Shown here: piece after piece, positions 24,148-31,744 of the stretch | Position numbering within the stretch: the first letter of the stretch is position 1 | Layout of the letters: each line of letters begins with the position of its first letter | Origin: Streptomyces flavotricini | Lineage (GTDB): Bacteria > Actinomycetota > Actinomycetes > Streptomycetales > Streptomycetaceae | Assembly: GCF_020639365.1 (NCBI RefSeq) | Contig: NZ_JAINUL010000001.1 | Span: forward strand, 7,409,001 to 7,448,656 | Direction: 5' to 3' | Length of the DNA stretch: 39,656 nucleotides | Notes under the pieces: model-generated | Database searches by the model: none | Told to the model about the DNA's origin: nothing | Seen by the model: the letters and a program-made list of their open reading frames with translations, nothing else | Position numbers and translations under genes: made by a program

Positions 24148-25907
24148 ACGCGGCCGCCGCCCTGTCGCAGGACCAGGTGTTCACGGGCCTCGGACTGATC
24201 GTCGTCCTGGCCGTGGGCTCCCAGCTGCTGGCGAGCCGGCTGCGCGTTCCCGCGCTGATCGTCCTGCTGCCGGTCGGCTTCACCGCCGGCGCGCTGACCG
24301 ATGACGTGAACCCCGAGGAACTGCTCGGATCCGCCTTCTCCCCGATCGTGTCGCTGGCCGTCGCGGTGATCCTCTACGACGCCGGGCTCGGCCTGGACCT
24401 GAAGCGGTTCAGGGCGCACACCCGCCGGGTCGTGGTGCGGCTGATCTGGCTCGGCGGGCTGCTCACCGCGGCGTCGGCGGCGCTGCTCGCCGCCGTTCTG
24501 CTGGGGATGTCGGGCGGCGCGGCCGTGATGCTCGGAGCCATCCTGATCGTGTCCGGCCCGACCGTCGTGGGACCGCTGCTCAACTTCGTACGCCCCACGG
24601 AACGGCTGCAGCACGTCCTCATCTGGGAGGGCACGCTCATCGACCCGGTGGGGGCCATCCTGGGGGCCCTCGTCTTCCATGCCGTGGTGGCCGGGAACAG
24701 CAACGGCTTCGTCGGCAAGGTGGTCGAGTTCACCACCAGTGCCGCGGTGGGGCTGGCCGGCGGCGTCGCGGGGGCCGTGCTGCTGAAACTGCTGCGCGGC
24801 CTGCGTCCGGGGGCGGTGCTGGGGACCACGGTCCAGCTGGCCGCCGTGATCGGCGTGGCGGCGGCCTGCAACGTGGTCCGGGACGACACGGGCCTGATCG
24901 CCGCCGTTCTGATGGGCTTGGCCGTGGCCAACCTGCCCGGAGCCGAGACGGGCGCCCGCAATCCGTTCTTCGAGACCCTGGTACACCTGGTCATCGGCCT
25001 CCTGTTCATCTCCATCTCGGCCACCGTCAGCCCGCATTCGCTGCGCCACGTGATGCTGCCGACGCTGGCTCTCGTCGCGGTCCTCGTCCTGGTGACCAGA
25101 CCGCTCGTGGCTGCCGTCGCCTCGCTCGGTACGGATCTGACGCGCGGGGAGCGCGGATTCCTCGGATGGATGGCGCCGCGCGGCATCGTGGCCGCGGCCA
25201 CCGCCTCGACGTTCTCGGCCACGCTGGCCGCCGAGGGCGTGGTCGGCGCGTCGAAGATCCTTCCCGCCACCTTCGTGGTGATCGTGGTGACCGTCACGCT
25301 CTACGGGCTCACCGCCGTGCCGGTCGCGAAACGGCTGGGCGTCGTGCGCCCGTCGCGCTCCCGGCCGCTGCTCGTCGGCGGTGCTCCCTGGGTGGTCGAT
25401 CTGGGACTGGCCCTGCGGTCGGCCGGGCTGGAGGTCGTCATGTGGGCGGGGCACGACGCCGAGCGGGACCGGATCAGGGCCGCCGGGCTCGAACTCGCGC
25501 CCGGGGAGCTGTTCGCCGCGGCCACCGGCTCGGGCGCCGAACTGGAGGGCCTCACCGGGGTCCTGCTCCTCACCGACGAGAGCGACTTCAACGCCCTGGC
25601 CTCCATGAACCTCCAGGGCAGTGTGGAGGGCCCGGTCTACCGCCTGGGCCCGGCGACCGACACCCAGGGCGTCGTCGCCCCGTACACCGGCGGCCAGGTG
25701 CTCTTCGATACCGCGCTGACCGGAGCCGAGCTGTCCCGCCGCTACGACCGGGGCGCCCGCCTCGTCACGCGTCGCCTCCACGGGCCCCTACCGGCCGGAC
25801 ACCACCTGCTGTTCCTGGTGCGTGAGGACGGCACGCTGCTGCCCGTCACCCGGACCGGCGGCCCGGTGCCGGGACCCGGGGACATCGCCGTACTCCTGAG
25901 CGGTTGA
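24144..25907 (+). CDS. Cation/proton antiporter (NhaP/CPA1-type) with C-terminal NAD-binding-like domain
   Basis: 587 residues. About twelve hydrophobic helices fill residues 1-400: VLAVGSQLLASRLRVPALIVLLPVGFTAG, ILYDAGLGLDLKRF, SGPTVVGPLLNFVRP, IWEGTLIDPVGAI (the ion-binding Asp of the ND/DP region) and GWMAPRGIVAAATAS. The last 180 residues resemble a Rossmann-like TrkA-N fold followed by a small beta domain. It should exchange Na+ or K+ for protons across the membrane. GTG at 24144 overlaps the DUF389 relic stop as GTGA, evidence that the two were once a coupled pair. Its end is 4 bp from the convergent gluconokinase. Confidence 0.9.
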   Translation: MNAAAALSQDQVFTGLGLIVVLAVGSQLLASRLRVPALIVLLPVGFTAGALTDDVNPEELLGSAFSPIVSLAVAVILYDAGLGLDLKRFRAHTRRVVVRLIWLGGLLTAASAALLAAVLLGMSGGAAVMLGAILIVSGPTVVGPLLNFVRPTERLQHVLIWEGTLIDPVGAILGALVFHAVVAGNSNGFVGKVVEFTTSAAVGLAGGVAGAVLLKLLRGLRPGAVLGTTVQLAAVIGVAAACNVVRDDTGLIAAVLMGLAVANLPGAETGARNPFFETLVHLVIGLLFISISATVSPHSLRHVMLPTLALVAVLVLVTRPLVAAVASLGTDLTRGERGFLGWMAPRGIVAAATASTFSATLAAEGVVGASKILPATFVVIVVTVTLYGLTAVPVAKRLGVVRPSRSRPLLVGGAPWVVDLGLALRSAGLEVVMWAGHDAERDRIRAAGLELAPGELFAAATGSGAELEGLTGVLLLTDESDFNALASMNLQGSVEGPVYRLGPATDTQGVVAPYTGGQVLFDTALTGAELSRRYDRGARLVTRRLHGPLPAGHHLLFLVREDGTLLPVTRTGGPVPGPGDIAVLLSG

Positions 25908-25911
25908 CTCC

Positions 25912-26427
25912 TCAGCGGTCCGGCCCGGCGCCGAAGCCCGCCACGGCGCGACGCGCCCGGGCCAGGGTGGCCTCCGGGTCGCCGGCAGCGTCGACGGTCG
26001 CGCCGGGCTCGTCCGGGTCGAGCGGTTCGAGGATCTCGAACTGCGAGTCGACCAGGCGCAGCGGCATGAAGTGAGCCGTCCGCCGGGAGACCCGGGCCCG
26101 GGCGGTGTCGCGGTCCAGTGCCAGGTACAGGCACCAGACCCCCGGGGCGGCCGCGCGGAGTTCTTCGCGGTACGCGCGCTTGAGGGCCGAGCAGGAGACG
26201 ATCAGCCGCCGGCCCGACCGGGAGGACTGCCGTATCCGGTCCGAGAGCGTACGCAGCCACGGGGCGCGGTCCGCGTCGTCCAGGGGGCGGCCGGCGGTCA
26301 TCTTGGCGATGTTCGCGGCGGGGTGGAGGCCGTCGCCTTCCAGGAACGGCACTTCGAGTCCCTCGGCCAACGCCCTGCCGACGGTGGTCTTGCCGGCACC
26401 CGCCACGCCCAGCACCACCACGATCAC
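25912..26427 (-). CDS. gntK: Gluconokinase
   Basis: 171 residues, the normal length for this family. P-loop GVAGAGKTTVG lies at the N terminus, followed by FLEGDGLHPAANIAKMTAGRPLDDADRAPWL, SCSALKRAYREELR and RTAHFMPLRLVDSQFEILEPL, all characteristic of GntK. It phosphorylates D-gluconate to 6-phosphogluconate, which enters the pentose phosphate or Entner-Doudoroff route. GTG at 26427 overlaps the cydB stop as GTGA, so it is translationally coupled to a respiratory oxidase subunit. Longer upstream frames are shadows of cydB. No gluconate permease is adjacent, which fits gluconate being made inside the cell by the glucose dehydrogenase at the head of this operon. Confidence 0.94.
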   Translation of the reverse strand: MIVVVLGVAGAGKTTVGRALAEGLEVPFLEGDGLHPAANIAKMTAGRPLDDADRAPWLRTLSDRIRQSSRSGRRLIVSCSALKRAYREELRAAAPGVWCLYLALDRDTARARVSRRTAHFMPLRLVDSQFEILEPLDPDEPGATVDAAGDPEATLARARRAVAGFGAGPDR

Positions 26428-27476
26428 CGCTGCGTGCCGGGGTCCCGGTTCGCGGCCGTCCCCCGCAGGTCGTTCTCGGCGAGGGGCTGCAGGGCGCCGC
26501 GGGTGTCCAGCCGGTAGAGCAGGACCAGCGGCGGTCCGACGAGCACCATCGCGATGACCGTGACCAGAAGCAGCCAGCGCAGTGTGGTCGACGCCCCGGC
26601 TGCCTGGTCCACGGTCAGCGAGGTGGGGATGAGGTACGGCCGCTGGGCCAGCCCCCAGGCGACCACGACGAGGGCGACGCTGGTGACCGCCGTGATCCTC
26701 GCCCACCCCGTGGCCGTGCGGTACAGCAGTGCGGCGGTGGCCACGGCGCTGACCACGGCCACCAGGACGACGGCCAGGCCGACGCCGCTGGTGAGGCCGT
26801 CGTACACGTAGTGCGCGTCGTGGTGGGTGACGGCGAGGCCGACGGCGGCCAGGACGGCGATGACCCCGAGACTGCACCAGGCCCGCAGCCGGAAGTAGTG
26901 GACGAGGTCGGGGGCGTCGAAGCGGCGGGCGTCGGCGGTGAGGAACACCGCGCCCAGGAAGGCGGTCGCGGCGACGGTCAGCAGCCCGGCCAGCACGGAG
27001 GTCCCGTTGGACCAGGCGTCGGCGGACGCCGTCGTCCCCGGGACGACCCGGCCCGTGGCCAGGCCGCCGACCACCGCCCCGAAGAAGAAGGGCACCAGGA
27101 GGGAGGAGACGGCGAAGGCGGCGCCGTAGATCCTGCGGCGCGCGAGGCGTGTCATGGGTTTGCGCAGGGCGAAGCCCGCACCGCGCAGGACGAGCCCGAC
27201 GGCCGCGAGCGCCAGGGGGAGCCACATCGCGGTGAACACCGTCTGGAACAGGACCGGGAAGCCCGTCCACATGATCACCAGGACGAAGATGAGCCAGACG
27301 TTGTTCGTCTCCCAGACGGGCTCCATGGCGTGGTCGATCAGCCACCGGGGCCGCTTGCCCCGTTCGGTGCCGCCCGCGAAGAGGTCCCAGAACCCGGCCC
27401 CGTAGTCGGTCCCGCCCGCACACGCGTAGGCGGCCACCGCGGCCAGCAGCACCCAGGCCACGACGTCCTGGATCAT
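26424..27476 (-). CDS. cydB: Cytochrome bd quinol oxidase subunit II
   Basis: 350 residues with about eight to nine membrane helices. Family motifs are GGTDYGAGFWDLFAGG, HAMEPVWETNNVWLIFVLVIMWTGFP and GPPLVLLYRLDTRG. CydB stabilises CydA and the haem cluster of the bd oxidase, which reduces oxygen to water with electrons from menaquinol at high oxygen affinity and without proton pumping. ATG at 27476 overlaps the cydA stop as ATGA. The usual cydC/cydD assembly ABC transporter genes do not follow; gluconokinase does, so assembly functions must come from elsewhere. Confidence 0.95.
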   Translation of the reverse strand: MIQDVVAWVLLAAVAAYACAGGTDYGAGFWDLFAGGTERGKRPRWLIDHAMEPVWETNNVWLIFVLVIMWTGFPVLFQTVFTAMWLPLALAAVGLVLRGAGFALRKPMTRLARRRIYGAAFAVSSLLVPFFFGAVVGGLATGRVVPGTTASADAWSNGTSVLAGLLTVAATAFLGAVFLTADARRFDAPDLVHYFRLRAWCSLGVIAVLAAVGLAVTHHDAHYVYDGLTSGVGLAVVLVAVVSAVATAALLYRTATGWARITAVTSVALVVVAWGLAQRPYLIPTSLTVDQAAGASTTLRWLLLVTVIAMVLVGPPLVLLYRLDTRGALQPLAENDLRGTAANRDPGTQR

Positions 27477-28945
27477 CGCCCTCCTCCGTCACCGCGTGCG
27501 GAGCCGTGATCCGGCGCGGCCGCGGCGGTCGTCGCGCGGGGCCCGTAGGGGGTGTCGCCCTCCGGAGTGGCGGTGGCGTGAGGGTCGCCGTGTCGTTCGT
27601 CGGCGTCCCGCCACCGGGTGCGCAGCTTGAGCAGGACGGCCAGGAACGTGCCGAAGACCAGTGCGTAGACCACGATGACGATGCCGAGCATCGCCCACAA
27701 CGACGCGGCCCGGGTGTCCGTGACGGCTTCGGACACGCGCATGTTCTCGTAGACGATCCAGGGCTGGCGGCCGACCTCGGTGGTGATCCAGCCGCACTCC
27801 ACCGTGACCAGGCAGGCCGCCCCGGCCACGGCGGCGCACCGGAAGAACCACGGCGAGCGCGGCAGGTCGCGGCGGCGCAGCCAGCACCAGCCGTACCAGA
27901 GCGCGAGCAGGACGAGCAGGCTTCCGATCGTCACCATGATGTCGAAGGCCCAATGGGCGATCGTGGCCTGGGCCGCCGTCGGGCGGTCGTTCGCGGGGAC
28001 CGACGACAGGCCCGTCACCTGGGTGTCCGGGCTGAAACCGGCGAGGATCGAGTCCAGTTGGGGGATCTTGAGCCCGCCGGAGACCGACCCGTCGGAATGC
28101 AGGCGGCCGAACATGTACTCGGGTACGTGGGTGTCGGTCTTCCAGACGATCTCGGTGGCGGCGAACTTGATCGGCTGCTTGTGGAAGACCGAGCGGGCGA
28201 TGGAGTCCCCGAGCACGAACTGCACCGGGGTGAGGATCGCGGCGACGGTGAACGGCACGGTGAAGCCGAGCCGGTGGTAGTGGTCGCGCCGGCCGCGCAG
28301 CCAGCCGACCGCGTACACCCCGGCCACCACGTAGCCCGCCGTGAGGACGACACCCGCCACGAAGTGCCAGTACTCGGGGCCGAACATCGGCGTGAAGATC
28401 GCCTTGCGGACGTTGACGTCCACGGGGTTGCCGTCCGCGTCGAGCGAGAAGCCGCGCGGCGTGTTCATCCAGGAGTTCGCGGCGATGATGCCGAACGCCC
28501 CCAGCAACGCCGTCAGCGGCAGGGGCAGACCCAGCCAGAAGTGCGTCCACGGCTTCAGCCTTCGCCAGCCGTAGAGGTAGATGGCGATGAGGATCGCCTC
28601 GAGGAAGAACGCCCACGCCTCCACCCCGAATCCGAGGCCGAACACATCGCCCCACCGGCCCATCAGACCCGGCCAGAGCAGGCCGAACTCGAAGGAGAGC
28701 ACGGTGCCGGTGACGATGCCGATGGCGAACTGCACGGCCATGACCGCCGACCAGCGCCGCGCCAGCAGCAGGGCGACCGCGTCGCCCTTGCGCAGCCCGC
28801 GGTAGTGCATCAGCAGGGTGATGGCCGGAAGGGCCACGCCGAAGGGCACGAGCAGGATGTGGGAGGCCAGGGTGAAGGCCATGAGTTCGCGGGCAGGGAG
28901 CAGCTGCGGAGGGGTGTCCGCCATGATCGCGATCGCGATGTTCAT
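27473..28945 (-). CDS. cydA: Cytochrome bd quinol oxidase subunit I
   Basis: 490 residues, nine or so helices. The haem-ligand histidines appear as ASHILLVPFG (His29) and EYWHFVAG (His194). The conserved acidic segments SFEFG and FFLEA and the GWITTEVGRQPW signature are intact. The quinol-binding loop is the shorter type, so the enzyme should be functional. It oxidises menaquinol and reduces oxygen. I take ATG 28945 (AAGG 5 bp upstream); ATG 28924 would remove seven residues. It begins 45 bp after the glucose-dehydrogenase-like gene, and the palindrome GCGATCGC lies within the first codons. Confidence 0.95.
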   Translation of the reverse strand: MNIAIAIMADTPPQLLPARELMAFTLASHILLVPFGVALPAITLLMHYRGLRKGDAVALLLARRWSAVMAVQFAIGIVTGTVLSFEFGLLWPGLMGRWGDVFGLGFGVEAWAFFLEAILIAIYLYGWRRLKPWTHFWLGLPLPLTALLGAFGIIAANSWMNTPRGFSLDADGNPVDVNVRKAIFTPMFGPEYWHFVAGVVLTAGYVVAGVYAVGWLRGRRDHYHRLGFTVPFTVAAILTPVQFVLGDSIARSVFHKQPIKFAATEIVWKTDTHVPEYMFGRLHSDGSVSGGLKIPQLDSILAGFSPDTQVTGLSSVPANDRPTAAQATIAHWAFDIMVTIGSLLVLLALWYGWCWLRRRDLPRSPWFFRCAAVAGAACLVTVECGWITTEVGRQPWIVYENMRVSEAVTDTRAASLWAMLGIVIVVYALVFGTFLAVLLKLRTRWRDADERHGDPHATATPEGDTPYGPRATTAAAAPDHGSARGDGGGR

Positions 28946-28990
28946 GCGAGCCTTAGCAGTTCGTACCGGACGGCTGGAGGACTGGGGACC

Positions 28991-29833
28991 TCAGCCACCG
29001 GTGGCGAACCCGGGGAACAGGGTCATGCCCCCGTCCACGTAGATCGTCGTGCCCACGACGTAGTCGAGCAGGTCGGAGGCGAGGACGGTCACGGCGTTCG
29101 CGATGTCCTCGGGGTCCCCGACACGGCGGTACGGGATGAGCCGCAGCAGGTCCGCCTCGGCCTCGGGGGTGTCCCAGGCGCTGCGGTTGATGGGCGTGCG
29201 GATGGCACCGGGAGCGACGGCGTTCACCCGGATCCGGTGCGGGGCGAGCTCCTGCGCGAGCGTGGCCATGAGCATCTGCACGCCGCCCTTGGAGGAGGCG
29301 TAGTTCACGTGTCCGGCCCAGGGGATGATCTGGTGCACCGAGCTCATGCAAATGATCTTCCCCGCGGAGCGGGACACCTCCGGCACGACGCCGCGGCGCA
29401 GGAATTCCTTGGTCGCCTCACGGGCGCACAGGAACTGACCGGTGAGGTTGACGTCCAGTACCTTGCTCCACTGGGCCATGGTCATGTCGGTGAGCGCGGC
29501 GTCCCGCTGCAGACCGGCGTTCGCGACCATGATGTCGATGGTCCCGAACTCCCGGACCATCCGGGCCACCATCTCGACGACCTGGTCCTCCTGCGACACG
29601 TCGCCCTCGTGCGCGTAGGCGCGGACCCCGAAACCCTCGATCTCCCGCACCACCTCCTGCGCGGCGTCCTGCCCGGAGACGTAGTTCACGACGACGTCGG
29701 CGCCCGCCCGCCCGAGGCCGATCGCGGTGGCCTTGCCGATGCCGGAGTTCGCCCCTGTCACCAGGGCCTTCTGCCCCTTGAGGACCTGAGGAACGAGGAG
29801 CGTTCCGCTACGGTCACTGCTGCTGGCTTCCAC
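28991..29833 (-). CDS. Glucose 1-dehydrogenase-like SDR
   Basis: 280-residue classical short-chain dehydrogenase. Cofactor motif TGANSGIGKATAIG, NAG motif ANAGLQRD, catalytic Ser in MSSVHQIIPW, and the YxxxK motif in NYASSKGG are all present. The segments MSSVHQIIPW, PGAIRTPIN and the C-terminal DGGMTLFPGF closely follow Bacillus glucose 1-dehydrogenase, which oxidises beta-D-glucose to gluconolactone with NAD(P). This gives a more specific call than generic SDR, though substrate is still inferred. GTG at 29833 follows AGGGAGCG by 6-7 bp. It heads an operon with cydA, cydB and gntK, and is divergent from an aldose-1-epimerase-like gene. Confidence 0.9.
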   Translation of the reverse strand: MEASSSDRSGTLLVPQVLKGQKALVTGANSGIGKATAIGLGRAGADVVVNYVSGQDAAQEVVREIEGFGVRAYAHEGDVSQEDQVVEMVARMVREFGTIDIMVANAGLQRDAALTDMTMAQWSKVLDVNLTGQFLCAREATKEFLRRGVVPEVSRSAGKIICMSSVHQIIPWAGHVNYASSKGGVQMLMATLAQELAPHRIRVNAVAPGAIRTPINRSAWDTPEAEADLLRLIPYRRVGDPEDIANAVTVLASDLLDYVVGTTIYVDGGMTLFPGFATGG

Positions 29834-29985
29834 TGAGACGCTCCCTGGGGGCTGACGGGGACACGAAATCCGCGCCACCACGACAGCACCGCGGCCTTGC
29901 CGCGGCCCGGTGGCACGACTGCCGCTGGCCCGTTGGAGTGCTCTCCCGAACCGAACGGCCCAACCGGAGGCACGGGTGAGGAGCC

Positions 29986-29999
29986 GGCGCGTACGCGCC
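29986..29999. promoter_or_regulatory. 14-bp perfect palindrome in SDR/epimerase divergent promoter
   Basis: GGCGCGTACGCGCC reads the same on both strands and lies between divergent starts 29833 and 30111. It is a candidate shared operator. GC-rich palindromes occur by chance in such DNA, so the call is tentative. Confidence 0.35.
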
Positions 30000-30110
30000 C
30001 ACGGCGAGGGGCGCCCGGCCGGGGTGCGATGCGATCCCCACGGTGATGGAATGGAACCACCCGGTGTGCGGGATCCCGGCCCGCGACCGTCACCGGCGAG
30101 GATGGCGAGC

Positions 30111-31025
30111 ATGCATCGGACGGGTGCCCAGTTCCGGCTGACCTGTGGTCCGCAGACGGTCGTCGTCGTGGAGTTGGGCGGGGCCCTGCGCCACTACTCC
30201 GTCGCCGACCACCTCGTGATCGACGGTTTCGACGCCGACGACCGGATCGAGGGCGGGCGCGGACAGCTCCTCGTGCCGTGGCCCAACCGGATCGGAGACG
30301 GACGGTACCGGTGGCAGGAGCAGGAACTGCAGCTGCCCCTCAACGAGATCGAACACGCCAACGCCATCCACGGTCTGCTGCGCTGGACGTCCTGGCAGGC
30401 GGTGGAGCAGGAGGAGGCCCGTGTGGTGCTCGCGACCACGCTCTGGCCGCAACCCGGCTACCCCTTCCACCTGGTGGCGCGGGCGCAGTACGCGCTCGAC
30501 CGCCTCGGCCTGACGGTCACGATCACCGCGCGGAACGTCGGCGAGACCCCGGCTCCGTACGGAGTGGGCCAGCACCCGTACCTCGCGGTGGGTACCGCCA
30601 CGGTCGACGCCATGCTGCTGACCGTTCCCGCCCGGACCTGGCTCCGCACCGACGACCGCGGCCTGCCCGTCGCGTCCGAGCCGGTCGCGGGGACACCCAA
30701 CGACTTCGGCGCGCCGCGGCCCATCGGCCCGCAGCGGCTGGACACGGCCTTCACGGACCTGCGCCGGGAGGCGGACGGGCGCGCCGTCGTACGTCTCGCC
30801 GAGCCCTCCGGTGCGTACGGCAGCGCTCTGTGGCTCGGCGAGGGGGCGGACTTCGTGCAGGTGTACACCGGGGACACCCTGGCCGAGCCGCAGCGGCGCC
30901 GGAGCGTCGCCGTGGAGCCCATGAGCTGCGGCCCCGACGCCTTCCGCCGCGACGGCGCGCGCGTACGCCTCGAACCGGGGGCCCGGCACACGCTGCAGTG
31001 GGGGCTCACCCCCTGGGCGCGGTAG
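30111..31025 (+). CDS. Aldose 1-epimerase family protein (mutarotase-like)
   Basis: 304 residues with a galactose-mutarotase beta-sandwich. Motifs are GQLLVPWPNRIGDGRY (binding-site Arg), NAIHGLLRWTSW (catalytic-region His), APYGVGQHPYL (second His) and DFVQVYTGD, then AVEPMSCGPDAF carrying the catalytic Glu. The family interconverts alpha and beta anomers of glucose or galactose. ATG at 30111 has GAGGA 8 bp upstream; ATG 30102 is too close to that site. It is divergent from the glucose-dehydrogenase operon, where a mutarotase would supply the beta anomer such dehydrogenases use. Confidence 0.9.
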   Translation: MHRTGAQFRLTCGPQTVVVVELGGALRHYSVADHLVIDGFDADDRIEGGRGQLLVPWPNRIGDGRYRWQEQELQLPLNEIEHANAIHGLLRWTSWQAVEQEEARVVLATTLWPQPGYPFHLVARAQYALDRLGLTVTITARNVGETPAPYGVGQHPYLAVGTATVDAMLLTVPARTWLRTDDRGLPVASEPVAGTPNDFGAPRPIGPQRLDTAFTDLRREADGRAVVRLAEPSGAYGSALWLGEGADFVQVYTGDTLAEPQRRRSVAVEPMSCGPDAFRRDGARVRLEPGARHTLQWGLTPWAR

Positions 31026-31050
31026 CGACGGGCGTGCTTCACGGTGGTCC

Positions 31051-31064
31051 CGCGCCGGGGCGCG
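31051..31064. terminator. Short GC hairpin between convergent genes
   Basis: CGCGCC GG GGCGCG is a perfect inverted repeat (practically a 5-bp stem with a 4-nt loop) between the epimerase and the convergent universal stress protein gene. Confidence 0.35.
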
Positions 31065-31076
31065 CCGACGGATCCC

Positions 31077-31601
31077 TCACTCCGCGAGTTCGCGCGCGTC
31101 GAGCGGGAGCCGCCAGACGTTGCGCCGGTGGACGGTGTCGAGTTCGGCCTGGAGCGGGGAGGGCGGCACGGTCAGTACGGGGCAGGGTGCGTGCGCCAGG
31201 CAGTGCCGGGCCACCGAGGGCCGCAGCAGGCGGCGTACGGCCCCCCGCGCGCCCGTCCCCACGACCAGCAGGTCCTCGGGCCCGCTCACGGCGTCGACGA
31301 GGGCCGCACCGGCGGTGGCCCGTACGGCGTGGCCCGCGAGGGTCACGCCCGGGCCGGCCGGGCCGAACGCGGCGTCGAGGGCGAGCCGCAGCCGCTCCAC
31401 GGCCGCGGCCTTGACGGCCGCGAGCATCGGGACGCCGCCCGGGCCGCGGCTGCCGATGTCCCCGCCCGGAGCCTGCCAGGCCAGGACCACCCACAGCTCC
31501 GCGCCCCGCACCCGGGCCTCGGCGGCGGCCCGGTGCAGCGCCGTCAGGCTGCCGGAGCTCCCGCTCACACCGACCACGACCCTGTGCCGCACCGCGTCCA
31601 C
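31077..31601 (-). CDS. Universal stress protein (single UspA domain)
   Basis: 174 residues. The UspA fold begins HRVVVGVSGSSGSLTALHRAAAEA and ends with the nucleotide-binding signature LLVVGTGARGAVRRLLRPSVARHCLAHAPCPVLTVP, in which G-2x-G-9x-G(S/T) is seen in slightly altered form. A C-terminal extension of about 25 residues follows. USPs are ATP-binding stress proteins; in actinomycetes many respond to hypoxia or osmotic stress. GTG at 31601 has GAGGGG 6 bp upstream; ATG at 31640 has no ribosome-binding site. The 11-bp repeat array lies 71-124 bp upstream. Confidence 0.9.
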   Translation of the reverse strand: MDAVRHRVVVGVSGSSGSLTALHRAAAEARVRGAELWVVLAWQAPGGDIGSRGPGGVPMLAAVKAAAVERLRLALDAAFGPAGPGVTLAGHAVRATAGAALVDAVSGPEDLLVVGTGARGAVRRLLRPSVARHCLAHAPCPVLTVPPSPLQAELDTVHRRNVWRLPLDARELAE

Positions 31602-31671
31602 CGTCCACCCCTCATCCGGTCCGTTGTCGCCGGCTCCCATGAAAGCGCGGGGCGGGCGGACGAGGGAGGTC

Positions 31672-31725
31672 CGCTGACGGCTTCCTGACGGGGGAGCCGC
31701 GAACCATGACGGGTCGCTGACGCGC
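31672..31725. promoter_or_regulatory. Four 11-bp TGACG direct repeats upstream of the universal stress gene
   Basis: Units CGCTGACGGCT (31672), TCCTGACGGGG (31683), CCATGACGGGT (31704) and CGCTGACGCGC (31715) form two pairs with exact 11-bp spacing, separated by a 10-bp gap. Tandem 11-bp repeats are the usual binding pattern of OmpR-family response regulators. It matches the array at 33956-33999. Confidence 0.6.
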
Positions 31726-31744
31726 CCTCGGCGCCGGGGCCGCC

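Noticed and set aside
25912..27492. A single 526-residue frame ending in gluconokinase
   Set aside because: The upstream 350 residues are the shadow of cydB. The kinase begins at GTG 26427, which overlaps the cydB stop and starts right before the P-loop.
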